A stretch of DNA of 64,000 nucleotides from Megascapheus bottae (taxonomy: Eukaryota; Chordata; Mammalia; Rodentia; Geomyidae), in contig JANJXV010000129.1 in NCBI GenBank assembly GCA_024803745.1, forward strand, positions 1,922,001-1,986,000, in the 5' to 3' direction. Below are positions 10,040 to 23,676 of this stretch, piece after piece. Under the pieces are notes generated by a model that saw nothing but the letters and a program-made list of their open reading frames with translations, was not told where the DNA came from and ran no database searches. The stretch's first letter is position 1; each line of letters starts with the position of its first letter. The translations under genes and the position numbers were made by a program.

Positions 10040-13000
10040 ATTGTAGGAACTAATAAATATCTCTCAATCCTAAGCTCAATATCAATGGACTTAACTCTCC
10101 AATTAAACGGCATAGGCTGTCTAGTTGGATCAAAAAGCAAGAGCCATCGTTCTGCTGTCTTCAAGAGACACATCTTACCCCAAAACAATCATCTTTTGAA
10201 AGTGAGAGGTTGGAATAAATTTTATCAAGCTAACTGCCCACATAAACTGGCTGGATTTGCCATCCTCATATCAGATACAATAGACTTCAAACTAAAATTA
10301 GTAAGAAAAGTCAAAGAAGGTTACTACATACTACTAAAGGGATCTTTCCTCCCGGAAGACATAACAATCCTAAATATTTACACACCCAATCCCGGAGCTC
10401 CAAACTTCATCAAGCAAACTTTACTTACACTGAAACGATACTTAGATCGAAATACAGTGATTGTTGGTGAGTTTAACACACCACTCTCACCTATGGACAG
10501 ATCAACAAGGCAAACACTCAAAAGAGAAAACTTAGAACTGAAAAACTATATAGACCGACTAGATGTAACAGACATCTGGAGAATATTCCACCCAGTAACA
10601 CCACAATATACGTTTTTCTCAGCAGCATATGGAACATTTTCCAAAATAGACCACATCTTAGGCCATAAAGCAAACCTGGACAGATTCAGAAACACTGAAT
10701 TTATTCCATGCACACTCTCAGACCATAAAGGCATCAAATTGGAGCTGAACACACATCTCCAACAAAGAAAACCCTGTACCTCATGGAAACTGAACAACAC
10801 ATTGTTGAATCAAAAACAATGGGTAATCGAAGAGATCAGAACAGATATCCAACTGTTTATGAAATTTAACAATAAGGAGCACACAAATATCAACTCCTTA
10901 GGGACACAACAAAGGCAGTACTCAGAGGAAAATTTATAGCGCGGAGTGCCTACAACAGCAAGTTGGAAAAATGGCAAACCAACTAGTTAATGTCTCACCT
11001 TAACCTCCTGGAAAAAGAGCAACAAACCAACCCTAAACCCACTAGGAGAAAGCAAATTATTAAAATGAAAGCAGAATTAAATGATTTGGAACAAAAAACC
11101 TACAGAAAGCATCAACAAAACAAGGAGTTGGTTCTTTGAAAGAATTAAAAAAATTGACAAGCCCTTAGCAAATCTTACCAAAAAAAGAAGAGAGCATATC
11201 GAAATAAACAAAATCGCAGATGAAAATGGTAATATCACGACAGAAATTACCAAGATCCAGAATATCATGAGGGAATACTTCTCAAACCTTTACGCCAACA
11301 AATTTGAGAATCTAGAAGAAATGGATGAATTCCTAGACAATATTAACATACCCACACTGCAGCAAGAAAAGCTAACCCAACTCAACAGGCCTATTTAAAG
11401 CTCTGAAATAGAAATGGAAATTAGACAACTTCCACTTAAAAAGAGCCCAGGGCCAGATGGATTCACAGCTGCATTCTATAAGGTCTTCAAAGCAGAGCTC
11501 ACACCAATACTCCTCAAGCTCTTCAACGAAATTGAAAATGAAGGTTCTTTACCAAACTCATTCTGTGAAGCCAGTATATCCCTCATCCCCAAACCAGACA
11601 GAGATTCATCAAAGAAAGAGTTCTATAGACCCATTTCTTTGATGAACATCGATGCAAAACTTCTCAACAAAATACTGGCCAACCGTCTACAACAACTCAT
11701 CAAAAAAATTATACACTATGATGAAACTGGATTCATCACAAGGAGGCAAAGCTGGTTCAACATATACAAATCAATTTATATAATTCAACACATCAACAGG
11801 AGCAGGGATAAAATTACATGATTGTCTCAATAGATGCGGAAAAGGCATTTGGCAAGATCCAAAACCCCTTTTTGTTAAAAGATGTGGAGAAAGTAGGAAT
11901 CCATGGACATTTCTCAATGTAATAAAGGCTGTGTATGAGAAACCCACTGCTAGTATTATACTTCATGGTGAAAATCTAAAGCCATTCACTCTAAAATCAG
12001 GAACGAGACAAGGATGCCCACTCTCTCCACTCCTTTTTAACATAGTACTAGAATTCCTAGGCAGTGCAATAAGGCAAGAAGCAAGCATAAAGGGGATCTA
12101 AGTAGGGAAAGAGGAAATAAAACTATCCCTCTTTGCAGATGACATGATTCTGTATTTAAAGAATCCTATAGACTCTACTCCCAAGCTCCTTGAGCTGATT
12201 CAAAGCTTTGGAAGTGTAGCAGGCCATAAATTCAACCCTCACAAATCAAGTGCCTTCCTTTACGCCAACAGTCAGAGGAACGAGGCAATAATCAGGAAAG
12301 AAACTCCTGTCACAATAGCCTCAAAGAAAATAAAGTACCTAGGAATTAGCTTAACTAAGAATGTCAAGGACCGGTTAGATGAAAACTTTAAAGCCATAAA
12401 AAAGGAAATTAAAGCAGAACTAAGGAAATGGAAAATCCTCCCATGCTCCTGGATTGGAAGAATCAACAATTTGAAAATTACAATCTTGCCAAGGGCTATC
12501 TACAAATTCAATGCAATACCCATCAACATACCAATGTCATTCTTTAAAGAAATACAAGAGGCAATTCAAAATTTCATGTGGAATAATAAAAGACCCGTAT
12601 AGCAAAAACACTTCTTAGCAGAAAGAACAGCGCGGTAGGAATTTCAATTCCAAACTTTAGACTCTATTACAGAGCTATAATTCTCAAAACAGCTTGGTAC
12701 TGGCACAAGAACAGGCCTGAAGACCAATGGAATAGAGCTGCGGACCCAGATATTAAACCACAGACCTATGGCAACCTAACCTTTGACAAGGGAGCCAAAA
12801 AAATAGAATGGAAGAAAGATAGCCTCTTCAACAAGTTGTGCTGGCAGAACTGGTTAAGCACATGCAGAAAACTAAAGTTGGATCCTTCTTTGTCACCTTG
12901 CACTAGAATTAACTCCAAATGGATCAAACACCTGGAGGTTAAAGCTGACACACTGAAAAGTTTACAGGAAGGAATAGGAGATACACAAGGCCTCCATGTC

Positions 13001-13880
13001 ACAGGTCGAAACTTTCTTAATAAGGACCAAGAATCACAACAAATCAGAGAAAGGCTGGATTCGTGGGACTGCATTAAACTGCAGAGCCTTTGTATGGCAA
13101 AGGATATAGCTAGTAAACTAATCAGGAAGCCTACAGAGTGGGAGAAGATCTTCACCAACCAAACAACTGACAAAGACCTCATATCTAAAATATATCAACA
13201 ACTCAAAAAATTGAATCACTCCAAAACTAACCTCCAAAATAACACCTATCCCATTACAAAATGGCCCAAAGGCTTAAAGAGATTCTTCTCTAAAAAAGAA
13301 ACAAAAATGACCTATAGACACATGAAGAAATGCTCCACATCTCTGGTCATAAAAGAAATGCAAATCAAAACAGCTCTAAGATTCGACCTCACTCCAGTTG
13401 GAATGACCAGGATCAGGAAAACGGATGACAACAGATGCTGGAGGGAATGTGGCCAGGAGGGATCACAACTACACTGTTGGTGGGAGTGCAAACTCTTTCA
13501 ACCACTACGGAAAGCAGTGTGGCAGTGCCTCAAAACGCTAAACATAGAACTCCCCTATGACCCAGCAATTCCACTACTTGGCATTTACCCAACAATCAAA
13601 AAAAAAAGGGCATACTAAACCCACTAGCACAACAATGTTCATTGCAGCACTATTCACCATAGCAAAGATATGGAACCAACCCAGATGTACCTCAGTTGAT
13701 GAGTGGATCAACAAATTGAGGTATTTGTACACTATGGAATTCTAACCTCCTGTCAGAAAGAATGACATCGCCCCATTTGTTAGGAAATGGAAAGACTTAG
13801 AACAAATCATATTAAGTGAAGTAAGCCAGACTCAAAGGAACTTAGGCTCAGTGGTTTCCCTCATTCGTCATAATCAGTAG
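10040..13880 (+). pseudogene. U1 L1 ORF2 relic (endonuclease-reverse transcriptase)
   Basis: ORF2p nicks DNA and reverse-transcribes L1 RNA at the nick. The relic covers the endonuclease (open 10085-10939), linker, RT (F-A-D-D at about 12135) and the C-terminal zinc-type region (about 13436-13495, C-W-R-E-C...H-C-W-W-E-C). The start ATG is ATT (10040). There is an early frameshift at about 10180, a stop at 10937-10939, TAA at 11396-11398, a frameshift before the RT motif-A aspartate at about 11818, TAA at 12100-12102, and further breaks near 12600 and 13610. The linker reads 'SWFFERI' with the TTT that U2-U4 have lost. Confidence 0.9.
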
Positions 13881-14298
13881 AAACCTTGGGCTCTACTAGC
13901 AGAGATTGTCGATAGAGCAAAAGGCCATATATAAGGCCATATAATGTGAAGCTAATTGAAAGGACCTCCAGGATATTGACACAAAAGCCATTTAATGAAT
14001 GATTGTTGTTCTTAATGTACTATGTTGTCTCTCATCTCGCTTGCTGTCCCTTGGTTATCCCATATTGGTATAGTATCTCACTTTGTTATCTGATATATTG
14101 AATTTATTTGTATTTGGATATTTGAAATTTGATAGGGAAGGGGGGAAAACCAAGACAGGTGGGGGGTGTGGGGTTGGAGGGAAATGGGTACCAAGACATG
14201 TGAAAGGGTATCAATGTATGTGAATAAATGCACCTTCTATCTGGCAAATATCATCTAACCCTTTTACTAATTACAATAAAAAAATGAAAAAAAAGAAA

Positions 14299-15669
14299 GT
14301 TGTAGTGTGTGGGGAGGATGATGGGGTCAAATACATTTCTTCTTAGAAATTTACCTCATCTGGTTGCCCTGGATTTTCCTGGCCTTCTTCTTAGAGAAAG
14401 TTCTGTTATACTGGATTTGTGGCTTGGCAATGATCTAGCATGTACATCTTCGAGTAAGACATCCACAACTTCCATGCCTGAGACTCGAGTTTCCTGACCT
14501 TTGGCAACAGCACAGCAACATCTTTCTTCCTCCTGAGCCACAGGCCAAGTGAGCTGGCTTGAGCTGGTTGTTAGTTACAGTGGCTTGGTTACCAGGGTTC
14601 CATATTCTGTTCCATTGTGAGGGAGGCAGGGTCACCTTTCAGGGCCCAATGACCAAAGATCCTTGCTCACAAAAGACCTCACCAAAGACATACTGGAGGC
14701 TGAATCTCTCCTCCAATCTCACAATATACATGTGGATGTAGTATACAGCACACCTTATTTGTCCAATCCCAATGTCTTCCACTAGGCCCAACTATCAGTC
14801 TGGTCTCAGGCTCAAGGTGCCTTTCTTAGGTAAGATCCAAACTTAAGGGTCAATATTGCCCTCATCCTTTACAAAACATTTGCTTCACAGTGCCTTCTCT
14901 GCCTGCATTTTGCCCCTTGTCGAATTCTTTTTGTTTTTGCTAGTCTTGGGACTTGACCTCAGAGTGTGAACATTGTTCTTGGGCTTTCTTTAGGCTTTAG
15001 CTGTCCCACCGAGCCACAGCACCACTTGCAGCGTTTTCTATGTATGTGGTAATGAGGAATCAAACCAGAGGCTTACTGCTTGGTAGCCAAGGACTCTCCC
15101 ACTAGGTCAAACACAAAGGGCAACTTGCACATATTTTTGACGTCAATCTACTAGGATATTATTAGGTTTCTGTATCCTAATCAATTTTTTCCTGATGATT
15201 AGCTTTGCTGTCATTTGTAAAAAATGCAAGAGGGAAAAACACAGAAGAATTAGTGAAATTAAAAAAAAAAGCATTAGACACAGTTAAGTGTTCCTTCTTT
15301 GTAGGAGAAAGGATATTTGGATATGATGATGATGATGATGACTTTATAATTACTATGTCAGTGTTGAGAGTTTGGCATAGTGGTAGAGTGCTTGCCTAGC
15401 ATCCATGAAGATCTCGGTTTGATTGCTCAGTACCACATAGATAGAAAATCTAGATGTGGCACTGTGGCTCAAGTGGCAGAGGGCTAGACTTGAGAAAACC
15501 TGAGGACAGTGCTCAGGCCCTGAATTCAAGCCCCAAGACTGGCAGAAAGATAAAAGAAAATAAAAATGCTTTTTACGAGCTAATTCACTCACAGCATTTG
15601 CTTCTGAAATCTTCGCTTCTGCATCTTGTGAAATACCCCTTTCCCTCAACGTAGACAAGAAAAACAGAT
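14299..15669 (+). repeat. U2 spacer
   Basis: 1371 bp. Same order as in U1: reverse SINE, a short GAT repeat (about 15322-15340, shortest in the array), forward SINE, ending '...aaaaacagat' before the leader. The minus-strand 61-codon frame is intact at 14356-14541. A run of A (15260-15270) is longer than in other units. Confidence 0.85.
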
Positions 15670-16229
15670 CCATCCCATGGTCCACTGTGAGGCCACTGGT
15701 TGGGCTAAGAGCTAGTCGTGCAGCAACACATAAGTTTTATTCTAATACTTTCCAAACTTTGTACTCAAATATGCTACCTACTTACCAACTTATGTCAGTT
15801 ATCCTTATGCTATAACTTTTCTTCATTACTACAATATTCTTAAACTCCTACGTTAATCCTCTTGCACCTCCCCTGACCTCTCTCATTCTTTTTTTCTATC
15901 TCTGGACCTCTGCTCGTCTATCAACCCTTATACTGCACGGATCTACACTTGATGGCTGTTGAGCAATATTGTATATGTAGGTGGTTAATTATTCTCTAGG
16001 CTCAGAGGGACTTAAAGACAATAGAGATTGGATTGAGAGGATTATTGTTTTGGGTATAAATCGCTTATCAGTGGTTGTATTAGGCTGGTCTGTAAGTGCA
16101 CAAAAAGAAAGAGTGATAATACCAATCAAAACTTGTGAACATCTAGTGTCTGCCACCTACAGAGGTCTAGGTTGGTTATATCTGAAAAACTATAATCGTA
16201 TTTAGTAGGAATCTTGCTCCCATTTTCAA

Positions 16230-17413
16230 ATGGGCAGAACAAGAAACTCAAGAAAAATGTCAAATCAAGAAACAACATCCCCCACCCAATGTAAACAGAC
16301 AATGGAACAGTCACTGGCAAACCAAGAGGAGAGTCTTCCAATTGCTACACAAATGCAATTGATAAACATCATTAATGAAAAATGTGAAAATATAAAGAAA
16401 GAGATAATGGAGGAAGCCATACCTGAACAAGAGGAAAGCAAAAACAAGGTGATAAGTGAAAAAGAAGAAGCCATAATGGAGGCCATAATAAAGGTTTTTC
16501 AAAGAAAGATGGATGAATTCAAAGAATCCACAAATAAAAACGTGACCAAACTCCAGCAAATGTCCAAAGAAAATAAAGCTACTGAGCTAACCACTCAAAA
16601 GGAAATCAAGGAGATAAAGAAATCCATACATGATCTAAAACAAGGGATGCAAGGCATCAAAAGTGAGCAAATAGAAGCAAGGGAGATGAAAAATAAAGTA
16701 GATAGCTTTGATAGCAGGTTAGACATTGCAGAGGAGAGAATTTCCGTGGCTGAAGATAATTTAGGTATTATAAAGAACAGAAAATGAGTCAATCCAAATC
16801 TAGGAAATATGAGAGAGTGCTTCAGGAGGTCCAAGATACAATTAGGAAGCCTAATTTAAGGCTAGTTGGTACTGAGGAGGGCGTGGAGAAAGAGGTCAAT
16901 GGTATTGGAAATATACTTCAGGGAATCATCTCAGAGAATTTCCCAAATATCCAGAAGGGCAGGCCCATCCACATACGAGAAGCTTTTAGAACCCCAAACA
17001 GACCTGACCAGAAAAGAACATCCCACCGCCACATTGTGATCCGAACTGGATCTATAGAAACGAAGGGAAAGATCCTAAAGGCAGCCAGGGAAAAGGGATC
17101 AGTAACCTACAAAAGCAAACCAATCAGAATAACCCCAGATTTCTCAGCAGAGACCATGCAAGCACGAAATGACTGGAAGCATATTTGTCATGCCCTTAAA
17201 TCAAATAACTACCAACCAAGAATACTGTAGCCAGCTAAGCTCTCATTCATAACTGAGGGAAAAATAAAAACATTCCATTCCAGGGAAAAGCTGCAACAAT
17301 ATGTCGAAACAAAACCAACACTACAGAGAATTCTCAAAGATGCTCTATACATAGAAAACCAAAATAAATGCAATATAGGGAAAGAAAAGGCACCTAAACA
17401 GCATACCATCTAA
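16230..17413 (+). pseudogene. U2 L1 ORF1 (split into two frames)
   Basis: The coiled-coil half is open at 16230-16787 (185 codons, starting M-G-R-T-R-N-S-R-K). It ends at a TGA that overlaps the ATG of the second half, open at 16784-17230 (148 codons, RRM-like and C-terminal domain). The break is a 4-bp deletion relative to U1, shared by U2-U5. The C-terminal 60 or so codons lie beyond a TAG (17228-17230) that all units share. The ATGA overlap could be mistaken for a designed two-gene arrangement; comparison with U1 shows it is a lesion. Confidence 0.9.
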
Positions 17414-17461
17414 GGACCACAAGAACTGTCAAGACACAGGCCCTACTAAAAGCTTTTAAAA

Positions 17462-20400
17462 ATGGTAGGAACTAATAAATATCTCTCAATCCTAACTCTC
17501 AATATCAATGGACTTAACTCTCCAATTAAACGGCATAGGTTGTCTAGTTGGATCAAAAAGCAAGAGCCATCGTTCTGCTGACTTCGAGAGACACATCTTA
17601 CCCCAAAACAATCATCTTTTGAAAGTGAGAGGTTGGAATAAACTCTATCAAGCTAACTGCCCCCATAAACAGGCTAGAGTTGCCATCCTCATATCAGATA
17701 CAATAGACTTCAAACTAAAATTAGTAAGAAAAGACAAAGAAGGTTACTACATACTACTAAAGGGATCTTTCCTCCCGGAAGACATAACAATCCTAAATAT
17801 TTACACACCCAATCCCGGAGCTCCAAACTTCATCAAGCAATCCTTACTTACACTGAAACCATACATAGATCGAAACACAGTGATTGTTGGTGAGTTTAAC
17901 ACACCACTCTCACCTATGGACAGATCAACAAGGCAAAAACTCAACAGAGAAACCTTAGAACTGAACAACTATATAGACCAACTAGATCTAACAGACATTT
18001 GCACAATATTCCACCCAGTAACACCACAATATACGTTTTTCTCAGCAGCACATGGAACATTTTCCAAAATAGACCACATCTTAGGCCATAAAGCAAACCT
18101 GGACAGATTCAGAAACACTGAAATTATTCCATGCACACTCTCAGACCATAAAGGCATCAAATTGGAGCTGAACACACATCTCCACCAAAGAAAACCCTGT
18201 AACTCATGGAGACTGAACCACACATTGTTGAATCAAAAACAATGGGTAATCGAAGAGATCAGAACATATATCCAACTGTTTATGAAATTTAACAATAAGG
18301 AGCACACAAATATCAACTCCTTAGGGACACAACAAAGGCAGTACTCAGAGGAAAATTTATAGCGCTGAGTGCCTACAACAGCAAGTTGGAAAAATGGCAA
18401 ACCAACTAGTTAATGTCTCACCTTAACCTCCTGGAAAAAGAGCAACAAAACAACCCTAAACCCATTAGGAGAAAGCAAATTATTAAAATCAAAGCAGAAT
18501 TAAATGATTTGGAATAAAAAAACTTTAGAAAGAATCAACAAAACAAGGAGTTGGTTCTTGAAAGAATTTACAAAATTGACAAGCCCTTAGCAAATCTTAC
18601 CAAAAAAAGAAGAGAGCATATCGAAATAAACAAAATCGCAGATGAAAATGGTAATATCACCACAGAAATTACCAAGATCCAGAATATCATGAGGGAATAC
18701 TTCTCAAACCTTTACGCCAACAAATTTGAGAATCTAGAAGAAATGGATGAATTCCTAGACAATATTAACATACACACACTGAACCAAGAAGAGCTAACCC
18801 AACTCAACAGGCCTATTTCAAGCTCTGAAATAGAAATGGAAATTAGACAACTTCCACTTAAAAAGAGCCCAGGGCTAGATGGATTCACAGCTGAATTCTA
18901 TAAGGTCTTCAAAGCAGAGCTCACACCAATACTCCTCAAGCTCTTCAACGAAATTGAAAATGAAGGTCCTTTACTAAACTGATTCTGTGAAGCCAGCATA
19001 TCCCTCATCCCCAAACCAGACAGAGATTCATCAAAAAAAGAGATCTATAGACCCATTTCTTTGATGAACATCGATGCAAAACTTCTCAACAAAATACTGG
19101 CCAACCGTCTACAACAACTCATCAAAAAAATATACACTATGATCAAACTGGATTCATCACAGGGAGGCAAAGCTGGTTCAACATACACAAATCAATTAAT
19201 ATAATTCAACACATCAACAGGAGCAGGGATAAAATCACATGATTGTCTCAATAGATGCGGAAAAGGCATTTGACAAGATCCAAAACCCCTTTATGTTAAA
19301 AGATGTGGAGAAACTAGGAATCCATTGAACATTTCTCAATGTAATAAAGGCTGTGTATGAGAAACCCACTGCCAGTATTATACTTCATGGTGAAAATCTA
19401 AAGCCATTCCCTCTAAAATCAGGAACGAGACAAGGATGCCCACTCTCTCCACTCCTTTTTAACATAGTACTAGAATTCCTAGGCAGTGCAATATGGCAAG
19501 AAGCAAGCATAAAGGGGATCCAAGTAGGGAAGGAGGAAATAAAACTATCCCTCTTTGCCGATGACATGATTCTGTATTTAAAGAATCCTATAGACTCTAC
19601 TCCCAAGCTCCTTGAGCTGATTCAAAGCTTTGGAAGGGTAGCAGGCCATAAAATCAACCCTCACAAATCAACTGCCTTCCTTTACGCCAACACTGAGAGG
19701 AACGAGGCAATAATCAGGAAAGAAAATCCTTTCACAATAGCCTCAAAGAAAATAAAGTACCTAGCAATTAGCTTAACTAAGAATGTAAAGGACCGTTTAG
19801 ATGAAAACTTTAAAACCCTAAAAAAGGAAATTAAAGCAGAACTAAGGAAATGGAAAAACCTCCCATGCTCCTGGATTGGAAGAATCAACATTGTGAAAAT
19901 GACAATCTTGCCAAGGGCTATCTACAAATTCAATGTAATACCCATCAACATCCCAATGTCATTCTTTAAAGACATAGAAGAGGCAATTCAAAATTTCATA
20001 TGGAATAATAAAAGACCCCGTATAGCAAAAACACTTCTCAGCAGAAAGAACAGCGCTGGAGGAATTTCAATTCCAAACTTAAGGCTCTATTACAGAGATA
20101 TAATTCTCAAAACAGCATGGTACTGGCACAAGAACAGGCCTGAAGTCCAATGGAGTAGAACTGCGGACCCAGATATTAAACCACAGACCTATGGCCACCT
20201 AGTCTTTGACCAGGGAGCCAAAAAAATAGAATGGAAGAAAGATAGCCTCTTCAACAAGTTGTGCTGGCAGAACTGGTTAAACACCTGCAGAAAACTAAAG
20301 TTGGATCCTTCTTTGTCACCTTGCACTAGAATTAACTCCAAATGGATCAAAGACGTGGAGGTAAAAGCTGACACACTGAAAAGTTTACAGGAAGGAATAG

Positions 20401-21302
20401 GAGATACACTAGGCCTCCTTGGTACAGGTCGAAACTTTCTTAATAAGGACCAAGAATCACAACAAATCAGAGAAAGGCTGGATAAGTGGGACTGCATTAA
20501 ACTGCAGAGCTTTTGTATGGCAACGGATATAGCTAGTAAACTAATCAGGAAGCCTACAGAGTGGGAGAAGATCTTCACCACCCAAACAACGGAACAAGGC
20601 CTCATATCTAAAATATATCAACAACTCAAAAAATTGAATCACTCCAAAACTAACCTCCAAAGTAACACCCATCCCATTACAAAATGGGCCAAAGACTTAA
20701 AGAGAGTCTTCTCTGAAGAAGAAACAAAAATGGCCTATAGACACATGAAGAAATGCTCAACATCTCTGGTCATAAAAGAAATACAAATCAAAACAAGTCT
20801 AAGATTCCACCTAACTCCAGTTAGAAAGGCCAGGATGAGGAAAACGAATGACAACAGATGCTGGAGGGGATGTGGTCAGGAGGGATCACTACTACACTGT
20901 TGGTGGGAGTGAAAACTCGTTCAACCACTATGGAAAGCAGTGCAGCAGTGCCTCAAAACGCTAAACATACAACTCCCCTATGACCCAGCAATTCCAGTAC
21001 TTGGCATTTACCCAACAATCCAGAAACAAGGGCATACTAAACCCACTAGCACAACAATGTTCATTGCAGCACTATTCACCATAGCAAAGATATGGCACCA
21101 ACCCAGATGTCCCTCAGTTAATGAGTGGATCAACAAGTTGTGGTATTTGTACACAATGGAATTCTATGCTGCTGTCAGAAAGAATGACATCGCCCCATTT
21201 GTTAGGAAATGGAAAGACTTAGAACAAATCATATTAAGTGAAGTAAGCCAGACTCAAAGGAACTTAGGCTCAGTGGTTTCCCTCATACGTCATAATCAGT
21301 AG
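17462..21302 (+). pseudogene. U2 L1 ORF2 relic
   Basis: Starts at ATG 17462 and stops at TGA 17579-17581 (codon 40, Cys to stop, shared with U3 and U4). The rest of the endonuclease is open in another frame (17508-18362). The linker frame 18551-18982 ends at TGA after 'LLN'. The frame 19353-20912 (519 codons) covers RT with F-A-D-D (about 19555) and ends where a Cys codon of the C-terminal zinc-type region became TGA (20910-20912). The final part is open at 20940-21302. A further private TGA lies at about 19326 (equivalent of 'GIHG'). Confidence 0.92.
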
Positions 21303-21720
21303 AAACCTTGGGCTCTACTAGCAGAGATTGGCAATAGGGCAAAAGGCCATATATAAGGCCATATAATGTGAAGCTAATTGAAAGGACCTCCAGGATATTG
21401 ACACAAAAGCCATATAATGAATGATTGTTGTCCTTAATGTACTATGTTGTCTCTCATCTCGCTTGCTGTCCCTTGGTTATCCCATATTGGTATAGTATCT
21501 CACTTTGTTATCTGATATATTGAATTTATTTGTATTTGGATATTTGAAATTTGATAGGGAAGGGGGAAAACCAAGACGGGTGGGGGGTGTGGGGTTGGAG
21601 GGAAATGGGTACCAAGACATGTGAAAGGGTATCAATGTATGTGAATTAATGCACCTTCTATCTGGCAAATATGATCTAACCCTTTTACTAATAACAATAA
21701 AAAAATGAAAAAAAAAGAAA

Positions 21721-22742
21721 GTTGTAGTGTGTGGGGAGGATGATGGGGTCAAATACATTTCTTCTTAGAAATTTACCTCATCTGGTTGCCCTGGATTTTC
21801 CTGGCCTTCTTCTTAGAGAAAGTTCTGTTATACTGGATTTGTGGCTTGGCAATGATCTAGCATGTACATCTTCGAGTAAGACATCCACAACTTCCATGCC
21901 TGAGACTCGAGTTTCATGACCTTTGGCAACAGCACAGCAACATCTTTCTTCCTCCTGAGCCACAGGCCAAGTGAGCTGGCTTGAGCTGGTTGTTAGTTAC
22001 AGTGGCTTGGTTACCAGGGTTCCATATTCTGTTCCATTGTGAGGGAGGCAGGGTCACCTTTCAGGGCACAATGACCAAAGATCCTTGCTCACAAAAGACC
22101 TCACCAAAGACATACTGGAGGCTGAATCTCTCCTCCAGTCTCACAATATACATGTGGATGTAGTATACAGCACACCTTATTTGTCCAATCCCAATGTCTT
22201 CCACTAGGCCCAACTACCAGTCTGGTCTCAGGCTCAAGGAGCCTTTCTTAGGTAAGATCCAGACTTAAGGGTCAATATTGCCCTCATCCTTTACAAAACA
22301 TTTGCTTCACAGTGCCTTCTCTGCCTGCATTTTGCCCCTTGTCGAATTTTTTTTGTTTTTGCTAGTCTTGGGACTTGACCTCAGAGTGTGAACATTGTTC
22401 TTGGGCTTTCTTTAGGCTTTAGCTGTCCCACAGAGCCACAGCACCACTTGCAGCGTTTTCTATGTATGTGGTAATGAGGAATCAAACCTGAGGCTTACTG
22501 CTTGGTAGCCAAGGACTCTCCCACTAGGTCAAACACACAGGGCATCTTGCACATATTTTTGACGTCAATCTACTAGGATATTATTAGGTTTCTGTATCCT
22601 AATCAATTTTTTCCTGATGATTAGCTTTGCTGTCATGTGTAAAAAATGCAAGAGGGAAAAACACAGAAGAATTAGTGAAATTAAAAAAAAGCATTAGACA
22701 CAGTTAAGTGTTCATTCTTTGTAGGAGAAAGGATATTTGGAT

Positions 22743-22788
<46 letters not shown>

Positions 22789-23116
22789 CTTTATAATTAC
22801 TATGTCAGGGTTGAGAGTTTGGCATAGTGGTAGAGTGCTTGCCTAGCATCCATGAAGATCTGGGTTTGATTGCTCAGTACCACACAGATAGAAAATCTAG
22901 ATGTGGCACTGTGGCTCAAGTGGCAGAGAGCTAGACTTGAGAAAACCCGAGGACAGTGCTCAGGCCCTGAATTAAAGCCCCAAGACTGGCAGAAAGATAA
23001 AAGAAAATAAAAATGCTTTTTACGAGCTAATTCACTCACAGCATTTGCTTCTGAAATCTTCGCTTCTGCATTTTGTGAAATACCCCTTTCCCTCAACGTA
23101 GACAAGAAAAACAGAT
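21721..23116 (+). repeat. U3 spacer
   Basis: 1396 bp, same order as before. It has the longest GAT/ATG microsatellite of the array (22743-22788, about 15 repeats). The minus-strand 61-codon frame is intact at 21778-21963. Confidence 0.85.
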
Positions 23117-23676
23117 CCATCCCATGGTCCACTGTGAGGCCACTGGTTGGGCTAAGAGCTAGTCGTGCAGCAACACATAAGTTTTATTCTAATACTTTCC
23201 AAACTTTGTACTCAAATATGCTACCTACTTACCAACTTATGTCAGTTATCCTTATGCTATAACTTTTCTTCATTACTACAATATTCTTACACTCCTACGT
23301 TAATCCTCTTGCACCTCCCCTGACCTCTCTCATTCTTTTTCTCTATCTCTGGACCTCTGCTCGTCTTTCAACCCTTATACTGCACGGATCTACACTTGAT
23401 GGCTGTTGAGCAATATTGTATATGTAGGTGGTTAATTATTCTCTAGGCTCAGAGGGACTTAAAGACAATAGAGATTGGATTGAGAGGCTTATTGTTTTGG
23501 GTATAAATCGCTTATCAGTGGTTGTGTTAGGCTGGTCTGTAAGTGCACAAAAAGAAAGAGTGATAATACCAATCAAAACTTGTGAACATCTAGTGTCTGC
23601 CAGCTACAGAGGTCTAGGTTGGTTATATCTGAAAAACTATAATCGTATTTAGTAGTAATCTTGCTCCCATTTTCAA

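Larger units (their letters stand above)
8250..14298 (+). mobile_element. U1 L1 body (most diverged internal copy)
   Basis: 6049 bp: leader 8250-8808, ORF1 8809-9991, intergenic part, ORF2 10040-13880, 3' UTR 13881-14280 and A-rich tail to 14298. The leader has no CpG-rich promoter appearance, so whether it is a true L1 5' UTR is open. U1 keeps several ancestral states that U2-U4 lost: the four bases GAGA in ORF1, a Cys codon in the endonuclease, a Ser codon after 'LPN', and an extra T in two places. It also carries private lesions and still shares other lesions with every unit. Confidence 0.9.
15670..21720 (+). mobile_element. U2 L1 body
   Basis: 6051 bp: leader 15670-16229 (560 bp), ORF1 16230-17413, ORF2 17462-21302, 3' UTR 21303-21700 and an A-rich tail to 21720. 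Shares the core set of lesions with U3 and U4 and adds private stops. Confidence 0.9.

Noticed and set aside
16784..17230. 148-codon frame as a separate small gene
   Set aside because: It is the RNA-binding half of L1 ORF1, separated by a 4-bp deletion that U1 lacks.
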